A stretch of DNA of 64,000 nt from Nevskiales bacterium. GTDB lineage: Bacteria; Pseudomonadota; Gammaproteobacteria; Nevskiales; Nevskiaceae. Numbering within the stretch: position 1 is the first letter of the stretch; the number at the start of each line of letters is the position of its first letter. The notes under the pieces are model-generated. The model was given only the letters and a program-made list of their open reading frames with translations, made no database searches and had not been told where the DNA came from. Positions 30,110 through 37,428 of this stretch are shown here, piece by piece. Location of the stretch: assembly GCA_028698335.1 (NCBI GenBank), contig JAQVDP010000003.1:173350-237349 (forward strand), read 5' to 3'. The position numbers and the translations under genes were made by a program.

Positions 30110-30409
30110 TCACAGCGCGAGCTCTCTGAGCATCGCCATCCCGCGCGCGGCCTCGGCGGGCGTCGCATCGGCGAGTTCGAGGTACACGCGCCCGCTCTCG
30201 TTGAAGTCCTCGGTGTTCACGCACCAGCGCTCACTCGCGGGCGTGGCCAGCTCGAGCTCGGCGGCGAGCTTGTGGAGCGCGGCCTTCACGACGCGGTAGC
30301 TGGTGCCCTTGGGGAAGCGGAGCGCGATCTGCGGCTCGGGCGTTCCGTAGCGGCTCTCGCCCTGGCTCACTGCCTTCGTCGCCTGCGTGTTCTTCGTCGT
30401 CGTGCTCAT
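30110..30409 (-). CDS. Unknown 99-residue island B protein
   Basis: Start at 30409 (MSTTTKNTQATKA). Threonine-rich, probably flexible first 25 residues, then a compact alpha/beta-looking part (PQIALRFPKGTSYRVVKAALHKLAAEL, given in two pieces: PQIALRFPKGTSYRVV and KAALHKLAAEL). No signal or membrane segment; not recognised. It is preceded by the same 29-base leader that stands in front of the next small gene, which suggests shared regulation. GC-rich frame bias supports coding. Confidence 0.6.
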   Translation of the reverse strand: MSTTTKNTQATKAVSQGESRYGTPEPQIALRFPKGTSYRVVKAALHKLAAELELATPASERWCVNTEDFNESGRVYLELADATPAEAARGMAMLRELAL

Positions 30410-30437
30410 CGTCGTCCTCCGTGCGCGTCGTGCGGAG

Positions 30438-30466
30438 TGCCCGTCGCGTGAGGACATACAGGCTTC
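30438..30466 (-). promoter_or_regulatory. Duplicated leader/promoter element, copy 1
   Basis: A 29-base stretch identical to 30947-30975, just upstream of the 99-residue gene. On the minus strand TTGCTA, 18 bases and TGTATG precede or overlap it in both copies, so it probably includes the -10 region and transcript start of a promoter used twice. Confidence 0.6.
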
Positions 30467-30662
30467 GGTTCCGACCCATAGCAAGGTCGGTCGCAGGTCC
30501 CTTCTTGATGTTCTTTCAGGCACTTGGAGGCCCTTGGCCTACCACCGACCAAGGCCGGCGCCCACGTCGCCCCCGGGCGCGCGCGGAGCCCTTCACGCGG
30601 GGCTGGGCGCCGGGGCTGCGTGACGCGGCCACGTGGGCCAACGTCGGCGCCCGTGGCGCGCG

Positions 30663-30914
30663 TCAGAGTGCGACCACCGCGTAGCGCGAGCCGGGGTTCA
30701 TCGCCTCGAGCCGGGCGCGGCGCTTCTCCGCGTCCTCGGCGGTGGCGAACGCGTCGTACTTCCAGTCGTTCCTGGTGGGCGCCATGCGGCTGATCGAGCC
30801 GTCCTTGTTCACCGACTTCACCATGAAGCGCGCGGTGGCTGCCGCCTGCTCGATGGCGCGCTTAGCGCGCGCGTCGGCGTAGGCGCGGAAGGCGGTGGTG
30901 CTCTTGATCCTCAT
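30663..30914 (-). CDS. Unknown 83-residue island B protein
   Basis: Start at 30914 (MRIKSTTAFRAYADARAKRA). Basic, helical first half; the second half (KDGSISRMAPTRNDWKYDAF, ATAEDAEKRRARLEAMNPG) looks like a small alpha/beta unit of the kind found in short stress-associated proteins, but I cannot name a family. Preceded by the duplicated leader at 30947-30975. No membrane segment. Confidence 0.6.
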   Translation of the reverse strand: MRIKSTTAFRAYADARAKRAIEQAAATARFMVKSVNKDGSISRMAPTRNDWKYDAFATAEDAEKRRARLEAMNPGSRYAVVAL

Positions 30915-30946
30915 CGTCGTCGTCCTCGCTTTCGCGGCGAGCCCCG

Positions 30947-30975
30947 TGCCCGTCGCGTGAGGACATACAGGCTTC
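30947..30975 (-). promoter_or_regulatory. Duplicated leader/promoter element, copy 2
   Basis: Identical over 29 bases to 30438-30466, at the same distance class (about 30 bases) upstream of the 83-residue gene. The TTGCTA-18-TGTATG promoter-like spacing is conserved while the spacer bases differ, which argues for function rather than recent copying only. Confidence 0.6.
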
Positions 30976-31068
30976 CGTTCGCGCACGTAGCAAGGCGAAG
31001 ATCCGAGGATTCGACCTCGCGCGAGAACACGCGACGTTCCGCGCGCGTCGGGCGTGGAGGCCTACTGC

Positions 31069-31311
31069 CTACCCCTTCGCCGTGAGGCCGGTGCGGAGCA
31101 TCTCGGCGACGAGCGACGCGGCAAGCTCCTCGTCGGTCTCGCCCTTCACGTCGAGCTCGACCTCCTCGAACTTGCGCGCGTTGGCGACGACCCACTCGAT
31201 GTACTTCGGCACGGTGAAGTCCTCGACGCCGAACGCAATGTCCTGCATGGCCTTCACGATCTGCAGCGCGGTGCCTTGGAACACGCGCCCGTCTCTCATC
31301 ACGATCTTCAT
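31069..31311 (-). CDS. Unknown 80-residue protein coupled to a gamma-glutamylcyclotransferase-like gene
   Basis: ATG 31311 overlaps the upstream stop by four bases (ATGA). Compact sequence with [23 protein letters not shown], broken here as [13 protein letters not shown] and [10 protein letters not shown], then a helical, acidic C-terminus ([16 protein letters not shown]). Seems a complete small soluble protein. The family is unknown to me. Likely co-translated with the gene before it. Confidence 0.7.
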   Translation of the reverse strand: MKIVMRDGRVFQGTALQIVKAMQDIAFGVEDFTVPKYIEWVVANARKFEEVELDVKGETDEELAASLVAEMLRTGLTAKG

Positions 31312-31706
31312 GCTGCGGTCTCCTTTCGGCGCGAGCGCCAGTTGCCCGAGGCGATGACGGGACGACCCTCGACCTGCTCGGGCGGGAGGAGGTAGGTCTC
31401 GACGGCGGCGCCGTCCTCGAGCGCGATGCGCGTGCGACGGTAGAAGCGCGGATGCCCTTCGAGCCGGTCAAGCGCGGCGAGCGTCGCCTCGTCGACCTCA
31501 TACACCTCGCCGGCCACCGCGTGCGCGCCGTCACTCACGAGACCCGGAAACGGTCCGAGGTCCCGCAGCTCGAATGCGGGCTGCGTGCGCGCGTTCGCGA
31601 CGAGTCGCGCGCCAGCCAGGACGCGGTGGTTCGGCTCACCGGCGAGGAGCGTGCCGTAGACGAAGACGCGCGTGGGCGCGCGACGTTGGCTCCGGGGCGC
31701 GCTCAC
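31308..31706 (-). CDS. Gamma-glutamylcyclotransferase-like (GGCT/AIG2) protein
   Basis: 132 residues from GTG 31706, which overlaps the upstream stop by four bases. [14 protein letters not shown] near the N-terminus is the phosphate-loop-like YGTL motif of the family; [32 protein letters not shown] (split: [20 protein letters not shown] and EGHPRFYRR) carries the conserved acidic residue and EG-P-YR region. Such enzymes release 5-oxoproline from gamma-glutamyl compounds such as glutathione products. In E. coli, chaC (same fold) accompanies the ChaA cation antiporter, a parallel to this island's contents. Confidence 0.85.
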   Translation of the reverse strand: MSAPRSQRRAPTRVFVYGTLLAGEPNHRVLAGARLVANARTQPAFELRDLGPFPGLVSDGAHAVAGEVYEVDEATLAALDRLEGHPRFYRRTRIALEDGAAVETYLLPPEQVEGRPVIASGNWRSRRKETAA

Positions 31707-32026
31707 GGCGACACCCCCGCTGCTCGAGCCAGCGGCTCGACGTCGAAGCCCAGGCGCGCGTACGCGTGCCAGAGCACGGTGAAGTAGCCCAGTGGCGGCG
31801 TCCACGCTTCGAAGCCGTCCTCGGGTTGGAGGTAGGTCATCACGCGGCGGCGGCGCCCGCTCTCGTCGCGCACCCACCGGATGACGCGCTCGTATGCGAA
31901 GGGATGGCCCTCGAAGCGGTCGAGCTCGCGGAGGTCGACGTTGTCCAGCTCGTAGAGGAGCCCCTCGACGCACGCGCCCTTGGCGCGCACCACGCTCGCC
32001 ACCGCGCCGCCGCTAGCCGGAGGCAT
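31703..32026 (-). pseudogene. 5'-truncated gamma-glutamylcyclotransferase-like gene at the island edge
   Basis: The readable part ([46 protein letters not shown]) is the central and C-terminal part of a GGCT-like protein. The N-terminal part with the YG motif, about 50-60 residues, is missing. Homology stops near 32003, exactly where the 194-bp tandem repeat begins, so the 5' end was lost at the island boundary. An ATG within the repeat leaves an open 107-codon frame, but without the active-site loop the product should be inactive. Its stop overlaps the start of the intact paralogue by four bases. Confidence 0.75.
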
Positions 32027-32053
32027 TCGCGTCCCGCCGCTGACGCGGCGTGA

Positions 32054-32076
32054 TCGAGTCCAACTCGCGGAGCCAT
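32054..32076. repeat. Distal attachment repeat of island B
   Basis: Exact 23-base copy of the tRNA-Asn 3' end (23788-23810), in the same orientation. Confidence 0.88.
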
Positions 32077-32083
32077 ATTCTGG

Positions 32084-32112
32084 AAAGCCCTGGTCCCTCC
32101 GGCTGGGGCTTT
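32084..32112 (+). terminator. Displaced terminator of tRNA-Asn
   Basis: AAAGCCC and GGGCTTT form the stem, followed by CT and T-rich bases. Seven bases past the distal tRNA-Asn end, as expected for the original tRNA terminator. A second copy follows at 32278-32306 in the other tandem unit. Confidence 0.7.
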
Positions 32113-32247
32113 CTGCTGTCTGCGGTTACGTGTCTGCGGACTCTCACCAACGCCCCTCCGGGTCGTGGTTGCTCATCTCCAGTGTTTGGCGGCTGCTGCG
32201 CCGCCGCTAGCCGGAGGCATTCGCGTCCCGCCGCTGACGCGGCGTGA

Positions 32248-32270
32248 TCGAGTCCAACTCGCGGAGCCAT
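32248..32270. repeat. Third copy of the tRNA-Asn 3' end
   Basis: The same 23 bases again, 194 bases after the distal attachment repeat. It could serve as an additional attachment site for tRNA-Asn elements. From here to the dbpA start (about 250 bases) no other gene is seen. Confidence 0.85.
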
Positions 32271-32518
32271 ATTTTGGAAAGCCCTGGTCCCTCCGGCTGG
32301 GGCTTTCTGCTGTCTGCGGTTACGTGTTTGCGGACGCTTGCCAACGCCCCGCCGGATCGTGGTTGTTCATTTATTGTGTGTGGTTGCGCTGGCCGGAGGC
32401 GTCGGCGTTTCTCCGCCGCATGCGCAATCCGACCAACGGCCGCGCGAAACGGGAGTGCCAGCCTCACAATACGCGCCCCCTGCCGCTCCCGGTGCGGGTG
32501 AACCGACCAGGTGAGAGT

Positions 32519-33901
32519 GTGGAATCCAAACCGTTTACGAGTCTGCCGTTGAAGCCGGCGCTGCTGCAGGCGCTGGAATCGCTGAACTATGTGCAGATGA
32601 CGCCGATCCAGGCGCTGAGCCTGCCGCCCCAGCTGGAAGGACGCGACGTGATCGGGCAGGCGCGTACCGGCAGCGGCAAGACCGCGGCGTACGGGCTGGG
32701 GCTGTTGTCGCGGATCGATCCGGAGCTGGCCAGGGTGCAGGCATTGGTGCTGTGCCCGACCCGCGAGCTGGCGGATCAGATTGCCAAGGAGATCCGGCGG
32801 CTGGCGCGCTGCCTGCCGAACATCAAGCTGACCATTCTCAGCGGGGGCATCGACAAGCGCCCGCAGTTGGCGTCGCTGGCGCATGATCCGCACATCGTGG
32901 TCGGCATGGCGGGGCGGGTGTTGGAGCATCTCGAACAGGGCACGCTGCGGCTCGACGATCTCAAGGTGCTGGTGCTGGACGAGGCCGACCGCATGCTCGA
33001 CGACGATTTCGAGCAGGCAAGCCGGGCGATCGTCGATCAGGCGCCGAAAACACGGCAGACCCTGCTTTTCTCCGCGACGTTTCCGGACAGCGTACGGGCC
33101 GTCAGCCGTCGCTTGCAGCGGCAGGCGATCGAGGTCTCGGTGGACACCGCGCCCACTGCGGGGCAGGTCGAACAGATTTTCTACGAGGTCGATGGCGCGC
33201 GGCGCCTGGATGCGCTGGTGCACCTGCTGAGCGAGCACCGGCCGGAATCCGCGCTGGTGTTCTGTCATACCCGGGGCGACGCCAGGGCGGTCGAGGTCGG
33301 TCTGGCGAAGCGCGGGTTTTCGGTGCTGGCCCTGCACGGCGACATCGAGCAGCGCGAGCGTGACGAGGTGCTGGTGCGCTTTGCCAACGGCAGTTGCCGG
33401 GTGCTGGTGGCCACCGACGTCGCGGCGCGCGGACTCGACATCAAGAATCTCGCGGCAGTGATCAGCTACGAACTGCCGAACGATGCCGACGTGCACGTAC
33501 ATCGCGTCGGTCGCACCGGCCGTGCCGGTCGCAGCGGACAGGCGTTCCATCTGTTCACCTCGCGCGAGCGCAGCCGCCTGGAGGCGATCGAACAGTTGCT
33601 GGGCACGGCGATCGTGCCGCAGAAGCTGTCGATGTCGGCGTCGGAGCCGGATCGGCCGCTGCCTGCCTTGATGGCGACGCTGTGCATTGACGGCGGACGT
33701 CGCGACAAGCTGCGCCCCGGCGATCTGCTCGGTGCGCTGACCGGCGATGCCGGCCTGGCCAAGGAGGCGGTGGGCAAGATCAACACCTACGACACCCGCA
33801 CCTACGTCGCGATCGACAAGTCCCAGGCGAAGCGCGCGCTGCAGCGTTTGCGCGACGGCAAGATCAAGGGCAAGAACTTCCGGGTGCGCCCGATCGGCTG
33901 A
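32519..33901 (+). CDS. dbpA: ATP-dependent RNA helicase DbpA
   Basis: DEAD-box helicase that remodels 23S rRNA during large-subunit assembly. The start is GTG 32519 (MESKPFTSLPLKPALL), giving 460 residues, close to E. coli DbpA. Motifs: Q motif MTPIQA, Walker A ARTGSGKT, VLDEAD, SATFP, and HRVGRTGRAGR. The C-terminal 75 residues (GGRRDKLRPGDLLGAL, KEAVGKINTYDTRTYVAI) form the RNA-recognition domain that defines DbpA. The long open frame upstream passes through the tandem repeat and is not used. Confidence 0.95.
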   Translation: MESKPFTSLPLKPALLQALESLNYVQMTPIQALSLPPQLEGRDVIGQARTGSGKTAAYGLGLLSRIDPELARVQALVLCPTRELADQIAKEIRRLARCLPNIKLTILSGGIDKRPQLASLAHDPHIVVGMAGRVLEHLEQGTLRLDDLKVLVLDEADRMLDDDFEQASRAIVDQAPKTRQTLLFSATFPDSVRAVSRRLQRQAIEVSVDTAPTAGQVEQIFYEVDGARRLDALVHLLSEHRPESALVFCHTRGDARAVEVGLAKRGFSVLALHGDIEQRERDEVLVRFANGSCRVLVATDVAARGLDIKNLAAVISYELPNDADVHVHRVGRTGRAGRSGQAFHLFTSRERSRLEAIEQLLGTAIVPQKLSMSASEPDRPLPALMATLCIDGGRRDKLRPGDLLGALTGDAGLAKEAVGKINTYDTRTYVAIDKSQAKRALQRLRDGKIKGKNFRVRPIG

Positions 33902-33991
33902 GCATCCTTCTCCGGTGTGCGCTGGAACCGGCTCGCGCGACGCCGGCGGATCGGGGAGACTGCTCCCGTCACCACCGCGGAGTCTGCTGCT

Positions 33992-34435
33992 ATGGATATG
34001 GATCGCTTCATGGGCGCGGCGCTGGACGAGGCCGAGATCGGGCTCGGCGAGGGTGGTATTCCGATCGGGTCGGTGCTGGTGCACGGCGACCGCATCATCG
34101 GGCGCGGGCACAACCGCCGCGTGCAGCGCGCCAGTGCGGTGCTGCATGCGGAGATGGACGCACTCGAGAATGCCGGCCGGCAACCGGCGGCGCTGTATCG
34201 CGAATCTACGCTGTACACGACGCTGTCACCGTGCGCGATGTGCAGCGGCGCCATCGTCCTCTACGGCATTCCGCGCGTCGTCATCGGCGAGAACCAGACC
34301 TTCATGGGTGAAGAGGACTGGCTGCGCGGCCACGGCGTGAAGATCGAGGTGCTGCAGCTGCAGGCCTGCGTCGATCTGATGCGTGCCTTCATCAAGGCCC
34401 ATCCGGCCCTGTGGAACGAAGACATCGGTTGCTGA
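33992..34435 (+). CDS. Cytosine deaminase-like nucleoside deaminase (yeast FCY1 type)
   Basis: 147 residues, zinc-dependent deaminase fold. Zinc ligands H52, C81 and C84 with catalytic E54 are in LHAEMDALEN and TTLSPCAMCSGAI. Beyond the motif it resembles fungal cytosine deaminase: GRGHN, LENAGR, LYTTLSPC, YGIPRVVIGEN and a terminal W-EDIG. Bacterial CodA is a different, amidohydrolase-type enzyme, so this is the less common form in bacteria. A guanine- or tRNA-adenosine deaminase is less likely, since the C-terminus matches FCY1. About 90 bases downstream of dbpA; GGAG precedes the ATG. Confidence 0.85.
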   Translation: MDMDRFMGAALDEAEIGLGEGGIPIGSVLVHGDRIIGRGHNRRVQRASAVLHAEMDALENAGRQPAALYRESTLYTTLSPCAMCSGAIVLYGIPRVVIGENQTFMGEEDWLRGHGVKIEVLQLQACVDLMRAFIKAHPALWNEDIGC

Positions 34436-34444
34436 GCCCGCGGT

Positions 34445-35839
34445 TCAGCGGGGCGCGTCGCTCCGGCGCGCGGGAGCGGCCGGCAGGCTCGCCAGCAGCG
34501 CGGCGCCGAGTCTCGACACGACCTCGGGCGGCAGGGCCTGGTCCGCGCCCGGGTTGAGCGCCGACCACTCCGGATGGGGGCGGCAGCGCAGCGTGAGGCT
34601 GCGGACGGCGTCCGACGGCCAGCCGCCCTCGGCCGACGGGTGCAGTGGATCGGCGCTGGCATGCCCTCGGCGCAGCAGCGCCTGCAGCAGCAGACTCTGG
34701 CGGGCCGCCAGCAGGGCCAGGGTCACCGGTTCGACAGCCAGGATCTGGTGCCCGCGCAGTCTGTCGAGCAGGGGACGGCCGAAGGTGCGGATGCCGCTCC
34801 ATGCCGCGCCGAGCCCGGCGCCGAGCGCGGTCGCGGCGCCGAGGCTCAGGCCGCCGGTCAGGGAGTCCACCGCGAGTCCGGCCATGCCGCCCGCGGCGGC
34901 CGCCGACCCGGCGCGGACGCCGAAGGCGCGCAGCGTTTCCGGGTCGAACGGATCACTGTGCCAGTGGTTCTGTTCCAGCGGCAGCCGGGGCGGGCTGTAG
35001 GTCTGCAGGTCGAAGCGGAACAGCTCCAGCAGGTCGTCGACGCAGGCCTGTTCGGCGCGTGCAACGCTGTCGCGCAGGCGTTGTGTCAGCGCATCCGCGG
35101 GTGTGTCGGCCGCGCCGACGATGCGCAGCCCGGCGACGTTGATCAGCAGCGTGGCGATCGCGCGGCCCGCGGCGCCGATCTGTTCGGCGCGCTGCTGTTC
35201 GCGGGCGCGCAGCAGCCGCTGGAAGTCGGCGCCATGCGCTTCGAGCAGGACCGCGAGTTTCTCGAAGATCTGGCGTTCGGCATCGTCGTCGTAGACCACC
35301 GTGTCGAACTCCGCGAGCACATGCAGGCCCATGCGGGCGAGCTGGCGACGCCAGCCGTCGATGTCTGCTTCCGGCGCCGCGACGAAGTTGAGCAGCGGCA
35401 TCAGCGGGCGACCGCAGGCGGCGAGCAGCGTGAGTTCCTCGCGGTGCCGTGCCAGCACCGGCTCGCGTGCGTCGATGACGTACAGCGCGGCATCGCTGCG
35501 CAGCATCTGGCGCAGGACCTTGGCCTCCTGTTCGTAACGGCCGTGGTCGTGGTCACCGCCGAGAAAGGCCTCGATGCGGGCGACCGGATCGACCGCCGTG
35601 GCGTGCTGCGCGGCAAGGTGGTCGGACAGCCCCATCGCGTCCTCGAGGCCGGGCGTGTCGTAGAGCGCGACGATGGCCTCACCGTCAGCGAGCAGCGCCG
35701 CGCCGTGGACGTCCCGCGTCGTCGCGGGGCGGTCGGAGACCTGCCCGAAGGCGCTGTCCCGGGTCAGCGTGCGCAGCAGCGAGGTCTTGCCGGTATTGGT
35801 ATGGCCGACGACGGCGAGCTGGATCGGTTCCGGTTTCAT
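34445..35839 (-). CDS. GTPase with DUF3482 domain
   Basis: 464 residues. N-terminal Era-like GTPase: G1 VVGHTNTGKTSLL (about 10-22), G2 threonines in RPATTRDV, G3 YDTPGLEDAMG, and a weak G4 (LLNF in place of NKxD), so nucleotide preference is uncertain. The C-terminal half (DUF3482) has hydrophobic alanine- and glycine-rich segments (AASAGGMAGLAVD-like, LGAATALGAGLGAAWSG) that may insert in or lie on the membrane. It overlaps the upstream DUF2868 gene by four bases; the two are a recurring pair of unknown role in proteobacteria. Confidence 0.85.
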   Translation of the reverse strand: MKPEPIQLAVVGHTNTGKTSLLRTLTRDSAFGQVSDRPATTRDVHGAALLADGEAIVALYDTPGLEDAMGLSDHLAAQHATAVDPVARIEAFLGGDHDHGRYEQEAKVLRQMLRSDAALYVIDAREPVLARHREELTLLAACGRPLMPLLNFVAAPEADIDGWRRQLARMGLHVLAEFDTVVYDDDAERQIFEKLAVLLEAHGADFQRLLRAREQQRAEQIGAAGRAIATLLINVAGLRIVGAADTPADALTQRLRDSVARAEQACVDDLLELFRFDLQTYSPPRLPLEQNHWHSDPFDPETLRAFGVRAGSAAAAGGMAGLAVDSLTGGLSLGAATALGAGLGAAWSGIRTFGRPLLDRLRGHQILAVEPVTLALLAARQSLLLQALLRRGHASADPLHPSAEGGWPSDAVRSLTLRCRPHPEWSALNPGADQALPPEVVSRLGAALLASLPAAPARRSDAPR

Positions 35840-37278
35840 CGCGTCGCCACCTCGGTGCCGGCCGTCGCGCTGCGCAGCGGCAGGATGCCGCCACGGATGC
35901 CGCTGCGTCGCGCCAGAGCCTGCCAGTCCTCCACGCGCTGTCGGTAGCGGGCCTCCCCGCGTACGGCCAGCCTGTCCGCGGCGTCGAGGATGAGGAACGT
36001 GTTCGGGGTGCGGGCGGCCTCGATCAACAGGGCGATGTAGCGCTCGATGCCACGGTCGGGGGTCATCACCGCATCGACGACGACGACCAGCGCCTCGACT
36101 TCGGCATCGCGCAGATCCCGCAGCACGCGTTCGCGGCTGCTGCGGTCGTCCACCCGGCCGAGCCAGTGCCAGTCCGTCGCGGGGATGGCCGGAGCATCGT
36201 CACGGCCGCCTTCGATGCGCACGCCGTGCAGCGTCGTGCGGGGGAGTCGGTCGATCAGTGCCGGCGTGGTGGGCTCCGGTACGGACGCGGCGGACGCGTC
36301 GGGCGCCGGGTCGACGATACCGAGTTCGCTGTGGTCCGGCAGCAGCCGGGTGCGCAGACGCGCGAAGCCGGGTTTGCGCGCGTCGCGCCCGAAGCGCCGT
36401 TGGGCGCGGATCGCGAGGGTCACGCAGAGCGCCAGCGCGATGGCGCGCGGGATGACGCCGTATACGAACGTCGCCGCGATCAGCCACTTCGCCCAGCCTT
36501 CGTGCGCGTCTCCGGCACCAGTGACCGGGAGTGATTCGGGGCCGGGCGCCGACAGCAGCGACGGGCCCCAGGACAGCGTCCGGGCCCATGCCTCCAGGGC
36601 GTCGCTGCTCAGCAGCGTGGTTTCCCACGACAGGCTGTAGGCGCGCACGCTCAGCAGCACGATCAGGGTGAGGACGCCGGTCAGCGCGTAGCCGAGCCAG
36701 GCGGCATGCACGGCGCTGGCGAACATCCAGCGACCGGCCGGCGACGTCGCCAGCAGTTGCAGCAGCATGCCCGGATTCCGCTCCGGGCCGGTGATCTCTC
36801 GTCCGTGCGGGCGCTGGCGGGCAAGCGTCCACTGCCATGCCCGGCGCAGGATGCCGCCGAGGCCGGGGGTGATGCGGCTGCCGACCGACTGGGCCAGGCT
36901 CCAGGCCAGCAGGGTGAGGATGTTGGCGCCGACCAGGACCAGCAGGATCAACGGCAGGCTGGCGGGCCGTGACGCGTCCAGCGCGGATGCGGCGGCGCCG
37001 ACGCCGGCGATGGCCGCCAGCACGATGAGGGCGACGCCGATCCAGGCACCGCTGCGGAGGACCCGCTGAATCGCGCGCAGGTCCGTCGCGGCGTCCGGCA
37101 GAGCGCAGGCACGGGTGCGGATGCGGGTGCTCAGATCACCGCCGGCGCGAATCGCGGCGGTATCGGCGGCATCGGTCTGCGGGGGATGTCCGAGGCGTTC
37201 CTCGCGTGCGCACACCCATTCGGCGAGCAGGCGATGGGCCAGTGTGGGCGGCGGCGGAGCGGATGGGGTGTGGGCCAT
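35836..37278 (-). CDS. DUF2868 membrane protein, partner of the GTPase
   Basis: 480 residues with several membrane segments in the middle (about 90-110, 118-140, 190-215, 285-305) and soluble ends. N-terminal LLAEWVCAREERLGHPP and RACALPDAATDLRAIQRVLR and the C-terminal LRDAEVEALVVVVDAVMTPDRG region fit DUF2868. Together with the overlapping GTPase it probably forms a membrane-associated GTP-dependent complex; its process is not known. It starts the pair and is separated from the lipoprotein gene by a terminator. Confidence 0.82.
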   Translation of the reverse strand: MAHTPSAPPPPTLAHRLLAEWVCAREERLGHPPQTDAADTAAIRAGGDLSTRIRTRACALPDAATDLRAIQRVLRSGAWIGVALIVLAAIAGVGAAASALDASRPASLPLILLVLVGANILTLLAWSLAQSVGSRITPGLGGILRRAWQWTLARQRPHGREITGPERNPGMLLQLLATSPAGRWMFASAVHAAWLGYALTGVLTLIVLLSVRAYSLSWETTLLSSDALEAWARTLSWGPSLLSAPGPESLPVTGAGDAHEGWAKWLIAATFVYGVIPRAIALALCVTLAIRAQRRFGRDARKPGFARLRTRLLPDHSELGIVDPAPDASAASVPEPTTPALIDRLPRTTLHGVRIEGGRDDAPAIPATDWHWLGRVDDRSSRERVLRDLRDAEVEALVVVVDAVMTPDRGIERYIALLIEAARTPNTFLILDAADRLAVRGEARYRQRVEDWQALARRSGIRGGILPLRSATAGTEVATR

Positions 37279-37352
37279 GGGCAGTATGTAGCGTAAAGCA
37301 TCGCCGCGCGAAAGCGGGACGCGGGGCGGCGCCCGGCCGTGGCCGAAAAGAA

Positions 37353-37380
37353 GGGGCGGACCGTTGCGACGGCCCGCCCC
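37353..37380 (-). terminator. Terminator after the 404-residue lipoprotein gene
   Basis: GGGGCGG/CCGCCCC stem with an inner CCGT/ACGG stem; TTCTTTTC follows on the minus strand. 48 bases past the lipoprotein stop. Confidence 0.75.
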
Positions 37381-37428
37381 CGAGGGTGTCGAGCGGAGGG
37401 CTTCCGGGGAAGCCCTCGCGTGATGCGG

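Larger units (their letters stand above)
23811..32076. mobile_element. Genomic island B in tRNA-Asn, integrase-less, ion-transport cargo
   Basis: Bounded by exact 23-bp copies of the tRNA-Asn 3' end. All supported genes inside are on the minus strand and none is a recombinase, so it is either a remnant that lost its integrase or an element moved by an integrase elsewhere. Cargo: CPA1-type antiporter, CaCA antiporter, double UspA protein, a K+/H+-type antiporter with TrkA domains, three small unknown genes and two gamma-glutamylcyclotransferase-like genes. A new terminator follows the tRNA, and the native one lies beyond the distal repeat, as in island A. Confidence 0.8.
32004..32391. repeat. 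194-bp tandem repeat carrying tRNA-Asn 3' ends
   Basis: Two copies (32004-32197 and 32198-about 32391). Each has about 50 bases of island-end sequence with a CGCCGC/GCGGCG hairpin, the 23-base tRNA-Asn 3' end, a terminator-like hairpin and a spacer. The first 130 bases are almost identical, while the last 60 differ at many places. A third, degenerate beginning (CCGGAGGC) lies at 32393. It looks like stacked insertion scars rather than one clean duplication. Confidence 0.8.

Noticed and set aside
32013..32270. Repeated short frames starting in the tRNA-Asn ends (also 31840-32076)
   Set aside because: They read backwards through tRNA fragments and the tandem repeat; identical starts come from the repeat itself, not from related genes.
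32004..32391. Tandem repeat considered as a CRISPR remnant
   Set aside because: The unit is 194 bp with internal tRNA sequence, has only two full copies and no cas gene nearby.
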